The notes: generated by a model not told the origin, from the letters alone. Counted from the stretch's first letter, positions 1 through 7,349 are shown. The stretch is 48,397 bases of DNA from Streptomyces sp. WM4235 (GCF_001279725.1 NZ_LGDE01000430.1:1-48397), one strand, 5' to 3'. Numbers and translations are program-made.

Positions 1-327
1 GTGCCCCCACGGGCCCGTCAGGCCGTCCTCGCGGCCGGTGGAGGCCAGGACAAGACCTCACGGCTCCTCACCGCCCTCCTCGCCGACGTCGTGTCCTGTG
101 CACAGTTCGCCGAAGGCGCCGGCTTCACGGAGAAGCTGAACAGGGCCGCCTACACCCTGGGAGGGCTCGTTGCCGCAGGCCATCTCAGCGACTCCGACGC
201 GCAGGAGGCTCTGCGGGAAGCAGCCGCGGCCGCCCGTCCCGGCCAAGAACAGCGCTCCGGCCGGATCATTCGCAGCGGCATCGCCGCCGGCGCACAGCGC
301 CCCCTGCACCTTGGAGGCCGCCGGTGA
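1..327 (+). CDS. C-terminal end of a probable plasmid primase/polymerase (partial)
   Basis: The frame is open from the window edge and ends in TGA at 325-327, so only the last 108 or so residues are present and the GTG at position 1 is probably internal. The visible part is alanine-rich and helical, with a run resembling the end of bifunctional primase/polymerase proteins (AAYTLGGLVAAGHLS, then an alanine-rich helix and a repeated RxGIAAG-type segment). In such proteins this part follows the catalytic prim-pol domain, which would lie outside the window. The next gene, an SF3 primase-helicase, starts inside this stop codon (GTGA overlap), so the two are almost certainly translated together. 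The assignment rests mainly on this neighbour. No catalytic residues are visible. Confidence 0.5.
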   Translation: MPPRARQAVLAAGGGQDKTSRLLTALLADVVSCAQFAEGAGFTEKLNRAAYTLGGLVAAGHLSDSDAQEALREAAAAARPGQEQRSGRIIRSGIAAGAQRPLHLGGRR

Positions 328-1841
328 ACCCCGCACCCGAGACCCACGGCTTCCTCTTCGACTTCGACCCCGAGGCCGTCGCCGCGCAGATCCTCGCCCA
401 GGCGCCATCGACTCCCCTGCCCGCCCAGGGCGGAGAACAGGCGCACCTGGATCACGCCACCCCCGCCGGACTCCTTCCCGACACCCTCAGCGACCGCGGC
501 AACGCCAAACTCTTCGTGCGGCTGTACGCGGGCGACTATCGCCACGTCCCTGGCCTGGGCTGGTACCGCTGGGACACCACCCGCTGGCAGGTCGACGAGG
601 ACGACACCGTCGTCTGGGCGGCGGGAGACCTCGCCGAGGCCATCGCCACCACCGACCCCCGCGGACTCCACAGCAACCAGTCCCTGCAGAAGCACCGGCG
701 CCGAGCCCTGAGCACCTCGGGTGTGAACGCCATGCTCACCCAGGCGAAGTCCGCCCCCGGCATGGTCCTTCGGGCCGAACTCCTCGATGCCGACCCGTAC
801 GCGCTGTGCACTCCCGCAGGCATCGTCGACCTGCACACCGGCCTGCTCCGGGCCCCCCGGCCCGACAAGGACTTCCACTCCCGCTCGACGTCCACCGGAC
901 CCAAGCAGCAGCCCACCCCCCGCTGGGAACGGTTCCTCACCGACACCTTCGGAGCGGACACCGAGGGCCGGGAGATGATCGACTTCCTCCACCTCATGCT
1001 GGGCTACTCCATCACCGGTGACGTCGGCGCCCAGGTGATGCCCTTCCTGTTCGGCGCGGGAAAGAACGGCAAGTCCGTCCTCCTCGACGTCCTCATGAAG
1101 CTGCTCGGCGACTACGCGGACGCGGCACCGCCCGGATTCCTGATGGCCCGCGCCTTCGACGGTCACCCCACCGAACTCGCCGAGCTCCACGGCAGGCGTG
1201 TCATCGTCTGCTCCGAGGTCAAGCCCGGCGACAAGTTCGACGAAGCGCGCGTCAAGCTCCTCACCGGCGGCGACCGCATCAAGGCGCGCCGTATGCGCCA
1301 GGACTTCTTCTCCTTCGCCCCCACCCACAAGCTCTGGCTCATCGGCAACCACCGCCCCGAGGTCGGCACCGGCGGTTTCGCGTTCTGGCGCCGTATGCGC
1401 CTGGTCCCCTTCGAGAAGGTCGTCTCCGACGACCGGAAGATCGACAACCTCGCCGACATCCTCGTCACCGAGGAAGGCCCCGGCATCCTGGCCTGGCTCA
1501 TCGACGGCGCGCGCCGCTACCTCGCGGGCCAGAAGGACCTCACCGGACCCGCCCCCGTCCGCATCGCGACGACCGCGTACGCGGAAACCGAAGACCACAC
1601 CGGCCGCTTCTTCGAAGAATGCTGCACCTTCCACGCGGACCACCGGGCCGAACAAGCTCGCCTCTACAGCGTCTACCGCACCTGGTGTCAGAATGAGGGC
1701 GCGCCCACCGTTTCCTCCCGCGCCTTCGCGGCACGGGCCCGAGAACTCGTCGGCCTCGCCTCACCCAAAGAAATGATCTTGTCCAACTCGAAGAAGTACT
1801 ACCCCGGCATCGGACTGCTCGCAGAGGAGGAGAACGCGTGA
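324..1841 (+). CDS. P4-type phage/plasmid primase-helicase (SF3 helicase)
   Basis: A 505-residue replication protein of the D5/P4 family: an N-terminal primase-associated region (about residues 60-220) followed by a superfamily 3 helicase core. The Walker A motif GAGKNGKS is at residues 244-251. A Walker B-like stretch (RRVIVCSEV) follows at about 290, and the sensor-type segment KLWLIGNHRPEV with an arginine-rich FWRRMRLVPF lies at about 340-370, as is usual for the family. Such proteins unwind and help prime DNA for plasmid, phage or integrative-element replication. The GTG start overlaps the stop of the preceding gene by 4 bp, and the next gene overlaps this stop in the same way, giving a tightly coupled operon. 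Length and motif order are normal and nothing looks broken. Confidence 0.9.
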   Translation: MNPAPETHGFLFDFDPEAVAAQILAQAPSTPLPAQGGEQAHLDHATPAGLLPDTLSDRGNAKLFVRLYAGDYRHVPGLGWYRWDTTRWQVDEDDTVVWAAGDLAEAIATTDPRGLHSNQSLQKHRRRALSTSGVNAMLTQAKSAPGMVLRAELLDADPYALCTPAGIVDLHTGLLRAPRPDKDFHSRSTSTGPKQQPTPRWERFLTDTFGADTEGREMIDFLHLMLGYSITGDVGAQVMPFLFGAGKNGKSVLLDVLMKLLGDYADAAPPGFLMARAFDGHPTELAELHGRRVIVCSEVKPGDKFDEARVKLLTGGDRIKARRMRQDFFSFAPTHKLWLIGNHRPEVGTGGFAFWRRMRLVPFEKVVSDDRKIDNLADILVTEEGPGILAWLIDGARRYLAGQKDLTGPAPVRIATTAYAETEDHTGRFFEECCTFHADHRAEQARLYSVYRTWCQNEGAPTVSSRAFAARARELVGLASPKEMILSNSKKYYPGIGLLAEEENA

Positions 1842-2212
1842 GCTCGCTCATCTCCGACGACGAGATCCATCACGAAGTCGACCTGATCTGGCTCGAGGAC
1901 GTCGCGGAGCTCGACTACGTCCGCCAGTCCCTCGACCGGCTCCCCACCCGCCGAGGCAAGCCGGCCTACCACCGCGACGGCCGCCTCGTCGGCTACGCCC
2001 AACTCGGGCCGCAGGCCAAACCCTCCAGGTCCAGTGGCACGTTCCGCCGCCGTGTCTTCTGGCTCCTGCCGCACGACCGCGACAGCGTTCCGGACGGCCT
2101 CTACGCCTCCGGAGCCCCGGCGGAAGCGGTCGACCCCACCACGCTGGCGGCCGGGAGCAAGGGTCGCAAGACCGAACGGTCGGAGCGGCCGGCGCAAGCC
2201 GCCGACCTCTGA
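1838..2212 (+). CDS. Small conserved-looking protein coupled to the primase-helicase
   Basis: A 124-residue protein starting at GTG 1838, inside the primase-helicase stop codon, with a good ribosome site (GCAGAGGAGG) just upstream. The N-terminal half is acidic (LISDDEIHHEVDLIWLEDVAELDYV) and may be helical. It is followed by a short basic, tryptophan-containing part (RRRVFWLLPHDRD) and a low-complexity, probably disordered basic tail. There is no signal peptide, membrane segment or family that I recognise. The position suggests an accessory replication protein or regulator of the plasmid-type block, but this is inference from coupling only. It is the last gene of the operon; after it come a short direct repeat and a striking inverted repeat. 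Confidence 0.6.
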   Translation: MSSLISDDEIHHEVDLIWLEDVAELDYVRQSLDRLPTRRGKPAYHRDGRLVGYAQLGPQAKPSRSSGTFRRRVFWLLPHDRDSVPDGLYASGAPAEAVDPTTLAAGSKGRKTERSERPAQAADL

Positions 2213-2228
2213 CGGTTCTCCCGACGGG

Positions 2229-2342
2229 GCGACGGTCCGACGGTCCGACGGGAGAATCCATGCCGGTGCTTGAGTCGCTTCAGTCGCTGATCTCTGGCTT
2301 GCAGCGCTCTGATCTGCGGTGACGTGAAAGCGACTGAAGCGA
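2229..2342. repeat. Short direct repeat plus perfect 14-bp inverted repeat
   Basis: Copies of CGACGGTC(C) lie in tandem at about 2229-2250. Then the 14-mer TCGCTTCAGTCGCT at 2275-2288 is repeated as its exact reverse complement, AGCGACTGAAGCGA, at 2329-2342, with 40 bp between the arms. Each arm also contains an internal CGCTTCAG/CTGAAGCG element. The 40-bp gap is long for a simple terminator, and the site follows the end of a replication operon. A protein-binding site, an attachment-type site or part of a replication origin are all possible. Nothing in the sequence decides between them. Confidence 0.7.
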
Positions 2343-2639
2343 AACCGCGCTCGGCCGTTTGTCCGCCGCGGCAAGGTCCTTCGTACGCGGCGCGTGCGTC
2401 TCGTTGTTCACGGCGAGACACGTGTGCCGCTTGCTCCGCCGTGGCCGAGGTCCGACGTCGAGGTCCTCGGGTCGTCCCGGTCGTGGGGATCCGCGCTCTC
2501 CAGGGGCGGATCGGAGCCGGCGAGGTCGGGGGCAACGGGATCACCGCGTCGAGTCCACAGGAGGGCTCCGGCCATCACCGGAGCCGTAGCGTCTCCCAGC
2601 AGCCACGGCGGACGCAGAGCACGAAGTTGATCTCGACCA

Positions 2640-2838
2640 CCGCTCCCGCCGGCGGAGGTGGCGGCTCCGCCGCGAGCCAGGCCTGTGCGCAGCTCCGCGT
2701 CGGGGCCGGAATCCGCCTGGACCGTGTCGACGTACCAGGCCTCGATCGGCCCGCTGGACAGAGCGCGCCCCCGCGCTCAGGAGAGCCATGGCGAGGGTGA
2801 GGATCCAGGGTGCGGTGCCCAGGTCATCGGCCGGGGCG
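2640..2838 (-). pseudogene. Probable relic of an MFS transporter gene
   Basis: Read on the minus strand, 2838-2770 encodes GTAPWILTLAMALLSAGA. After a frame change in the G-rich run at about 2763-2775, another frame encodes LSSGPIEAWYVDTVQA and then LRTGLARGG at 2762-2690. The two pieces together resemble one transmembrane helix and loop of actinobacterial major facilitator exporters (AMALLxAGRALSSGPxEAWYVD). There is no start codon, no full-length frame and no continuation, so this looks like a short decayed piece left by a rearrangement. The identification is from memory of the family and is tentative. It lies between the plasmid replication operon and the S1-domain gene. Confidence 0.35.
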
Positions 2839-2846
2839 GGCCGTGG

Positions 2847-3302
2847 ATGCTCACGAGACATGACGGCAGTGCCTGCGATGATCTGTTCGTGGTGACAGAT
2901 GCCGAGTGGGCTCGGATTCGGAGGGACCTGCGCTTCGGGCAGGTCTTCGAGGGCACCGTGGTGAAGGTTCCCCAACCCGGTGCGATCGGGATCTTCGTGG
3001 ACATCGGCCTGAGCGTCGGAGGCTTTGTCGACGTCCTGCTGCTGCCGGACGAGGGCGAAGACTGGCCGGCGGAGGGTACAGTTGCCGACTTCGAGATCTG
3101 GTGGGCTGACAGCCGCCGGCAGATCCGGCTGAAGCCGTTCGACTCTCGGTATCTGCGGACCGACTTCACAGCCTTCGTCGAACGCTTCCGTCCCAGTTGG
3201 CCTGCCGACGTCGGCAGGCCCGTTCGTGACCCAGGGCCTGTCACCCCGGACGAGTTGCGGGCGGTGCTTCGCACCGATGGGCCGCCGGCCAAATCCTCCT
3301 GA
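2847..3302 (+). CDS. S1 RNA-binding domain protein
   Basis: A protein of about 151 residues containing one S1 (OB-fold) domain. The pattern LRFGQVFEGTVVKVPQPGAIGIFVDIGLSVGGFVDV, in two conserved halves at about residues 30-65, matches the first four strands, with the glycine-rich turn and the VDI-G signature. A tryptophan-rich C-terminal half (VADFEIWWADSRRQIRLKPFD) follows. S1 domains bind single-stranded RNA or structured RNA. No catalytic domain is fused, so the protein may act alone or as an adaptor. I prefer ATG 2847; GTG 2890 is an alternative, because the ribosome site before 2847 (GGGGCGGG) is weak. The frame is open further upstream, but that part overlaps a transporter relic on the other strand. 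A strong hairpin follows the stop. Confidence 0.7.
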   Translation: MLTRHDGSACDDLFVVTDAEWARIRRDLRFGQVFEGTVVKVPQPGAIGIFVDIGLSVGGFVDVLLLPDEGEDWPAEGTVADFEIWWADSRRQIRLKPFDSRYLRTDFTAFVERFRPSWPADVGRPVRDPGPVTPDELRAVLRTDGPPAKSS

Positions 3303-3332
3303 GGCTGGAGTAGGCCGACGGTCCTGGAGGAG

Positions 3333-3373
3333 CCAGTGCTGTGGCCGGAAAGGCTTGCCGGCCACAGCACTGG
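3333..3373 (+). terminator. Perfect 16-bp stem terminator hairpin
   Basis: CCAGTGCTGTGGCCGG at 3333-3348 pairs exactly with CCGGCCACAGCACTGG at 3358-3373, leaving a 9-nt loop. It starts 30 bp after the S1-domain gene stop. There is no T-tract, as is common for actinomycete terminators. After it, GGTGTGAGC is repeated in tandem near 3420-3440. Confidence 0.75.
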
Positions 3374-3540
3374 ACTTCGCGAGGTGCGAAAGTGCGACGG
3401 GAGAGCAGGGACATGGGTAGCGGTGTGAGCGGTGTGAGCGGTGTGGTGGAGAGCAATTCTCCCCTGATGTCCGCGGTCCGGTCCGTACCCGGGTCCAGGA
3501 CGACGAGTACAACAACGTCGACGAGTACTCCCTCGGGGGG

Positions 3541-4332
3541 ATGACCGTTCGCGATGGGCATGCGGCGATCCTCACGCGCCTGGAGGAACTGTTCGGCAGC
3601 CGCAGCTCGTTCGAGGAGCTGATGGCACGCGCGGTCAGCCACGACAAAGACCACGCCGCGTGGGGGAACATCATCATCTTGCTGGCCAACCGTCGCGACC
3701 AGGAGACATGGACCGCTGCCGCGGCGCTGCGCACACATCCGGAGCCGTCCCACCGGTCGTTCGGCGTCGAGGTGCTACGGCTGACCCACCTGTTCGACGA
3801 CAGTGACGAGGGCGCGTTCGCCGGCCCTGCCCTGGACCTCTTCACCGACTGGTCGACCGGGTAAGAGGACCTCGCCGTGCTGACGGAGGTGTTGGTCGCG
3901 ATCGGGGAGCACGCCAATCCGCGTGTCGGCGCGGCCCTCGTGCCCTACGCCGGCCACAGCGACGCCGGGGTGCGGTGCGCGGTGGCACGCGGTTGCGGCG
4001 TATGGCACGAGACGCCGCTCGCCTTCCCCGGTGATGTCCGTGAGGCGTTGATGGTTCTGATGACGGACGCGGACCCAGTGGTACGGCGGGCTGCCTGCCT
4101 CACGGTGGCCGATGGCAAGGACCGCGATCCCGTCTTGGCCGATGCGATGGCCGCTTTGCTGGGCGACCCGGACCGCCGGGTCCAGGTCACCGCCGTCTAC
4201 GGGCTTGCGCTACACGAGGACGAGCGGTGCGTGGAGGCGGCTCGCCGCCTGCCCCTGGCGCCGCCCGACACCCCGCACGAGTACGAACTCGACGCGGTGT
4301 GGAGATACACGTCGCGCCGCGACAACCGCTGA
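3541..4332 (+). pseudogene. HEAT-repeat protein interrupted by an in-frame TAA
   Basis: Two open stretches in the same frame, 3541-3864 (107 residues from ATG after a GGGGGG ribosome site) and 3865-4332, are separated only by a TAA codon at 3862-3864. Joined, they give about 263 residues of helical repeats of the HEAT/armadillo type. Examples are AWGNIIILLANRRDQETW, LVPYAGHSDAGVRCAVARG, LMTDADPVVRRAACLTVAD and LLGDPDRRVQVTAVYGLA. Reading through the stop gives STG-[stop]-EDLAVLTEVLVAIGEHANPRV, as expected for one continuous protein, so a GAA or similar codon probably became TAA. A restart at GTG/CTG 3877-3880 could still yield a 151-residue C-terminal piece. HEAT proteins are protein-interaction scaffolds; the partner is unknown. 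Confidence 0.7.
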
Positions 4333-4334
4333 CA

Positions 4335-4440
4335 CCACCACCGGCGAGACGGGGAGGTCCGTCGCCGGCACGTACGTGACCCGGTACCCGGCCATCGCCG
4401 CTTCGGTTCCCAGAGCGATCAGCACGTCACTTCGCCAGAA
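4335..4440 (-). pseudogene. Probable IS21-family IstB ATPase fragment
   Basis: On the minus strand, 4437-4335 encodes WRSDVLIALGTEAAMAGYRVTYVPATDLP. This resembles the stretch just after Walker A in IstB helper ATPases (SHLLIALGxxAAxAGxRVRYxxAxDLV). The Walker A lysine motif itself is missing and the frame runs into unrelated sequence on both sides, so only a scrap remains. It sits in the 370-bp gap between the HEAT pseudogene and the partition operon and fits past insertion-sequence activity in this plasmid-like block. The call depends on one short match, so confidence is low. Confidence 0.35.
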
Positions 4441-4639
4441 CGCGCAGGTGATAGCTGGTGGAGGCGGACGTGGCACGGCTCCCCTGCTCCGCCAACGCCT
4501 CCAGGACGTGACACATCCTCAGTTCGCCCGCCCCCGCCCTGAGGCCGGCGAACCGTCAACTCCCTTGCCCTTCAGGGTTCCAAGGGCCGAAACGCCGGTA
4601 CCGCGCACGTCCCTGGCGCTGTTCGGAAGGGCGGCACAG

Positions 4640-4658
4640 GTGCTAACGGCGTTAGCAC
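4640..4658. promoter_or_regulatory. parS: Candidate parS/operator palindrome, copy 1
   Basis: GTGCTAACGGCGTTAGCAC is an 8-bp perfect inverted repeat with a 3-bp centre, about 85 bp upstream of the parA start. The same 8-bp arms recur at 6680-6698 and 6939-6957. Half-site copies CTAACG lie at 4669-4674 and 4696-4701, spaced 26-27 bp apart, leading into the parA promoter. It differs from the conserved chromosomal Streptomyces parS (GTTTCACGTGAAAC type), as expected for a separate plasmid-type system. Confidence 0.75.
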
Positions 4659-4668
4659 GAGGGAGGAA

Positions 4669-4702
4669 CTAACGTTGAAACAAGGCAAAACGCACCTAAC
4701 GT
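4669..4702 (+). promoter_or_regulatory. Candidate parAB promoter overlapped by half-sites
   Basis: TTGAAA at 4675-4680 and TAACGT at 4697-4702 make a -35/-10 pair with a 16-bp spacer. One CTAACG half-site abuts the -35 box and another overlaps the -10 box. This layout would let the partition proteins repress their own operon. The promoter is predicted from sequence only. Confidence 0.5.
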
Positions 4703-4722
4703 GCAGCCTGAAACTGTCTGGG

Positions 4723-4738
4723 CGGCAGTATGCTGCCG
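4723..4738 (+). promoter_or_regulatory. Small hairpin immediately before the parA start
   Basis: CGGCAG-TATG-CTGCCG forms a 6-bp stem with a 4-nt loop ending 3 bp before the preferred ATG at 4742. No Shine-Dalgarno sequence precedes that ATG, so the hairpin may influence ribosome entry. The alternative ATG at 4730 lies inside the hairpin. Confidence 0.4.
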
Positions 4739-4741
4739 TCC

Positions 4742-5926
4742 ATGTCATCTCTCACCTCGGGAGGTGAGCGGGAGAAGCTCGTCTCCAAGCTGCCCGCCCA
4801 CCTCCAGCAAGCACTCAAGGTCCGCGCGGCACAGCTCCAGACCGACATGCAGGACGCCGTCACCAACGGCATCCACGCCTGGCGGAACTGCACCGACGAA
4901 CTGCCCGACGTCAACACCGCAGGCGCCGACTCGTTCGGCACCTACCTGCCCGAAGGCCTCTACGAGGAATTCAAGGCCGACTGTCGCGAGCGCGGTGTCT
5001 CCTACATTCAGGGCCTGGCCCAATCCGTGGTGCTCTGGCTCGCGGACAACCCCGCCGAAGCGACGGCGACCACCCGGCGGATCGTCGTCTGCAACCAGAA
5101 GGGTGGTGTCGGCAAGACCGCTGTCTCCGCAGGTCTCGCCCAGGCCCTCGCCGAAGACCCGACCGCCGTCGGCGCCGCGGCCGACGCGGCGATCGGAGGC
5201 CTGCGCGTCCTCCTCGTCGACTACGACCCGCAAGGCCACCTCACCCACCAGCTCGGCCTCACCGCCATCCCCGCCGGCGAGGAAAGCCTCATCACCCACA
5301 TGCTGCACCGCGATCAGGCCAAGCACTCGCTGCTCGACCTGACGGTCGCCATAGACGGTGACCGGTTCGGCGACCGACTGCGGATCCTGCCCGCGGCGTT
5401 CGACGCGTTCCTCCTCGACTCGGGCCTCACCACGTTCCGCGGTCTGCGCCACGCCGCACTCGAACGAGCCCTCGCACCCCTCGAAGAGCACTTCGACGTC
5501 ATCGTCCTGGACGCGCCGCCCAGCCTCGGCCTCGCCATGGACGCCGCCCTGACCTACGGACGCCAGAGGGACGGTGAGAAGCCCGGCTCATCCGGCCTCG
5601 TCGTTCCCGTGGAAGCCGAGGACACCTCGGCCCAGGCGTACGGCATGCTCATCCAGCAGATCGACTCCGTCGCGCGGGACTTCGACGTCGTCATCGAGCA
5701 GCTGGGTCTCGTCGTCAACAAGTTCGACAGCCGCCGCGGGTACATCGCGACGTCCTCGTTGGACAAGTGGAAGTCGCTCGGTACTCCCCCGGTCCTCGCC
5801 GTCGTACCGGACGTGAAGGAGCAGCGCGAAGCCGTACGCAAGCAGCGCGCGCTCCTCGACTACGCGCCCGACTGCGAGCAGTCCCACCAGATGAGGAAGA
5901 TCGCCCGAGGGGTGAAACTCCCGTGA
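4742..5926 (+). CDS. parA: ParA-family partition ATPase with extra N-terminal domain
   Basis: A 394-residue ATPase for active DNA segregation. The deviant Walker A motif KGGVGKT is at residues 120-126, inside RRIVVCNQKGGVGKTAVSAGL. It is followed by the A' region (LLVDYDPQGHLT, about 160) and the Walker B-like DVIVLDAPPSLGLAMDAAL at about 260. The first 110 residues are an added helical domain (LPAHLQQALKVRAAQLQTDMQDAV) that could bind DNA, as in plasmid ParA proteins that also repress their operon. The start at 4742 was chosen over ATG 4730 because the latter sits in a hairpin. The gene ends in a 4-bp overlap with parB. An insert between A' and A (TAVGAAADAAIGG) is slightly long, but all core motifs are present. 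Confidence 0.92.
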   Translation: MSSLTSGGEREKLVSKLPAHLQQALKVRAAQLQTDMQDAVTNGIHAWRNCTDELPDVNTAGADSFGTYLPEGLYEEFKADCRERGVSYIQGLAQSVVLWLADNPAEATATTRRIVVCNQKGGVGKTAVSAGLAQALAEDPTAVGAAADAAIGGLRVLLVDYDPQGHLTHQLGLTAIPAGEESLITHMLHRDQAKHSLLDLTVAIDGDRFGDRLRILPAAFDAFLLDSGLTTFRGLRHAALERALAPLEEHFDVIVLDAPPSLGLAMDAALTYGRQRDGEKPGSSGLVVPVEAEDTSAQAYGMLIQQIDSVARDFDVVIEQLGLVVNKFDSRRGYIATSSLDKWKSLGTPPVLAVVPDVKEQREAVRKQRALLDYAPDCEQSHQMRKIARGVKLP

Positions 5927-6912
5927 GCAAGGCGGACATGCTGGGGGACTCCCCCACCTTCAACGCGGTCGCTCAGCCCATGAGCAGCCGCGCGGCCTCC
6001 TTCGCGCGATTCTCCGGGCAGGACGTTCCCGCCGCCGAGGCCGCACAGGCCGGCCAGGCCGGGACGCTCCGGGTCGCCCTGGACGCCCTCGCGCACAACC
6101 CGTACAACCCGCGTGAGGAACTCAAGGCCGTCGACGACCTCGCGGACAGTCTCACGTCCCGAGGTGTCATCCAGCCCCTCGCCGTCGTGACCCGACAGGC
6201 CTTCCTCGCCGCGCACCCCGGCCAGGAGGACAAGGTCGGAACGGCCGCCTACATTGTCGTGGACGGCAACCGGCGCCTCGCCGCGGCGAACCTCGCCGGC
6301 CTGGACGACGTACCCGTCCACCTCGACGACTCCCTGGCCGAGGACGCCGACACCCTCCTGGAAACCGCCCTCACGGCCGCCATCCAGCACGAGAGCCTCG
6401 ACCCGCTCGACGAAGCCAAAGCCCTGGAACGGCTCGTCCAGGTCCACGGATCCCAGCGCGCCGTCGCCCGTGCCCTGGGCAAGTCCAGCCCCTGGGTCAC
6501 CCAACGCATCGCCCTGCTCAAACTCACCCCCGAGCTTCAGAAGCAGGTCGAGGACCGCACCCTCCCGGTCGAGATCGCCCGCAACGTCGGTCAGTTGCCC
6601 GCGCAGCAACAGCAGCCGGCCGCGGAAGGGGCCCTCGCCAAGCGTGCCGCCGGCAAGGTGCGCAAGAAGACCTCTCCGGGTGCTAACGCCGTTAGCACCC
6701 CCGACTCGGTTCCTGCTCCGGCTCGCTCCACCGCCACAAGCGGCAAGCCGGAGGAGCAGTACGACGCACCACCCGTGAGGCCGGAGTCCGGCGTCGCGCG
6801 GGTCCCGTGGCACGACGGCAACGAGGTGGCCGACCTCGTCTTCGAGAAGATGGCCGAAGCGCAGCGTGCGGTACTCCTGGAACGCCTTCTGGCTGCCCAG
6901 GGCGAGGGGTAA
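5923..6912 (+). CDS. parB: ParB-family partition DNA-binding protein
   Basis: A 329-residue ParB/Spo0J-type protein starting at GTG 5923 inside the parA stop. The N-terminal ParB box NPYNPREEL (about residues 62-70) is followed by the nuclease-fold signature VVDGNRRLAAANLAG. The helix-turn-helix GSQRAVARALGKSSPWVTQRIALLKL lies at about 175-200, then a linker (AKRAAGKVRKK) and a C-terminal helix suited to dimerisation. ParB would bind the palindromes found here and spread or clamp on DNA, working with ParA to segregate the replicon. One copy of the palindrome lies inside this gene at 6680-6698, where it encodes GANAVS in the linker, so the binding site is tolerated as protein sequence. A perfect palindrome follows the stop. 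Confidence 0.92.
   Translation: MSKADMLGDSPTFNAVAQPMSSRAASFARFSGQDVPAAEAAQAGQAGTLRVALDALAHNPYNPREELKAVDDLADSLTSRGVIQPLAVVTRQAFLAAHPGQEDKVGTAAYIVVDGNRRLAAANLAGLDDVPVHLDDSLAEDADTLLETALTAAIQHESLDPLDEAKALERLVQVHGSQRAVARALGKSSPWVTQRIALLKLTPELQKQVEDRTLPVEIARNVGQLPAQQQQPAAEGALAKRAAGKVRKKTSPGANAVSTPDSVPAPARSTATSGKPEEQYDAPPVRPESGVARVPWHDGNEVADLVFEKMAEAQRAVLLERLLAAQGEG
6680..6698. promoter_or_regulatory. parS: Candidate parS palindrome, copy 2 (inside parB)
   Basis: GTGCTAACGCCGTTAGCAC lies within the parB linker codons. With flanking bases the symmetry extends to GGG...CCC (6678-6700). It has the same arms as copies 1 and 3. Confidence 0.8.
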
Positions 6913-6932
6913 CCGGTCCACCGGGTGTGGGA

Positions 6933-6963
6933 GGTGGGGTGCTAACGCCGTTAGCACCCCACC
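6933..6963. promoter_or_regulatory. parS: Candidate parS palindrome, copy 3, also a terminator-like hairpin
   Basis: A perfect inverted repeat with 14-bp arms (GGTGGGGTGCTAAC / GTTAGCACCCCACC) and a GCC centre, located 20 bp after the parB stop and 38 bp before the next start. It contains the same 19-bp core as copies 1 and 2. Its long stem could also end transcription of parAB, so one sequence may serve as both centromere and terminator. Confidence 0.8.
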
Positions 6964-7001
6964 CCGCACCCTTCTGAGTCGGGTCGGAGAGGATGGCGGC
7001 C

Positions 7002-7349
7002 ATGACAGACACATCCCATTCCGATCCCGCGGCCCCGGCTGATCGCCAGGCGACCGAGCACATCCTCGGTCGTTCCCTGAACCAGACCTGGCCGGCGGGT
7101 GCCTTGCCACCGGGTACTCGGGTCACCGTCGTTCCTGACATGAACGGGAACGGCGGTTGGCAGGTCGAATTCCCCGGAACGATCGATGCCATGGGCGCAC
7201 CCGAGCCGAACGAACATGCCCAGGCGCTCACCGACGAGCTGAAGTACTGGGTGGCCTTCGACGAGCCGCAGTACGACACCGCGGGGGAGGGGCCCTACCG
7301 CAAGGCCCAGATCTGGGGTCGATACCTGAAGCCCGCGGGGGAGAGCTGA
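7002..7349 (+). CDS. Small hypothetical protein downstream of parAB
   Basis: A 115-residue protein. ATG 7002 is preferred because the ribosome site (GGAGAGG, 6986-6992) is correctly spaced for it and too close for ATG 6993. It has a polar, disordered-looking N-terminus. A compact middle and end follow (GTRVTVVPDMNGNGGWQVEFPGTIDAMGAP and YWVAFDEPQYDTAGEGPYRKAQIWGRYL) that look like a small beta-rich domain of the kind seen in hypothetical actinomycete proteins. There is no signal peptide, membrane helix or recognised catalytic motif. It may be part of the partition/maintenance block, since it begins only 38 bp after the third palindrome, but no role can be assigned. A 15-bp tandem repeat array starts 26 bp after the stop. 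Confidence 0.6.
   Translation: MTDTSHSDPAAPADRQATEHILGRSLNQTWPAGALPPGTRVTVVPDMNGNGGWQVEFPGTIDAMGAPEPNEHAQALTDELKYWVAFDEPQYDTAGEGPYRKAQIWGRYLKPAGES

Noticed and set aside
150..1655. Long minus-strand open frame opposite the primase-helicase
   Set aside because: It is the antisense of a gene with clear SF3 motifs, has valine/glycine-rich low-complexity composition and lacks any family match or ribosome site; high GC keeps antisense frames open.
2541..3917. Long minus-strand frame across the S1 and HEAT genes
   Set aside because: It spans two plus-strand genes and the intergenic hairpin; only its last part near 2840-2770 resembles a real protein, and that is listed as an MFS relic.
5767..5922. 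Upstream extension of parB
   Set aside because: The frame is open but overlaps the parA end in another frame; GTG 5923 in the parA stop gives the natural ParB N-terminus.
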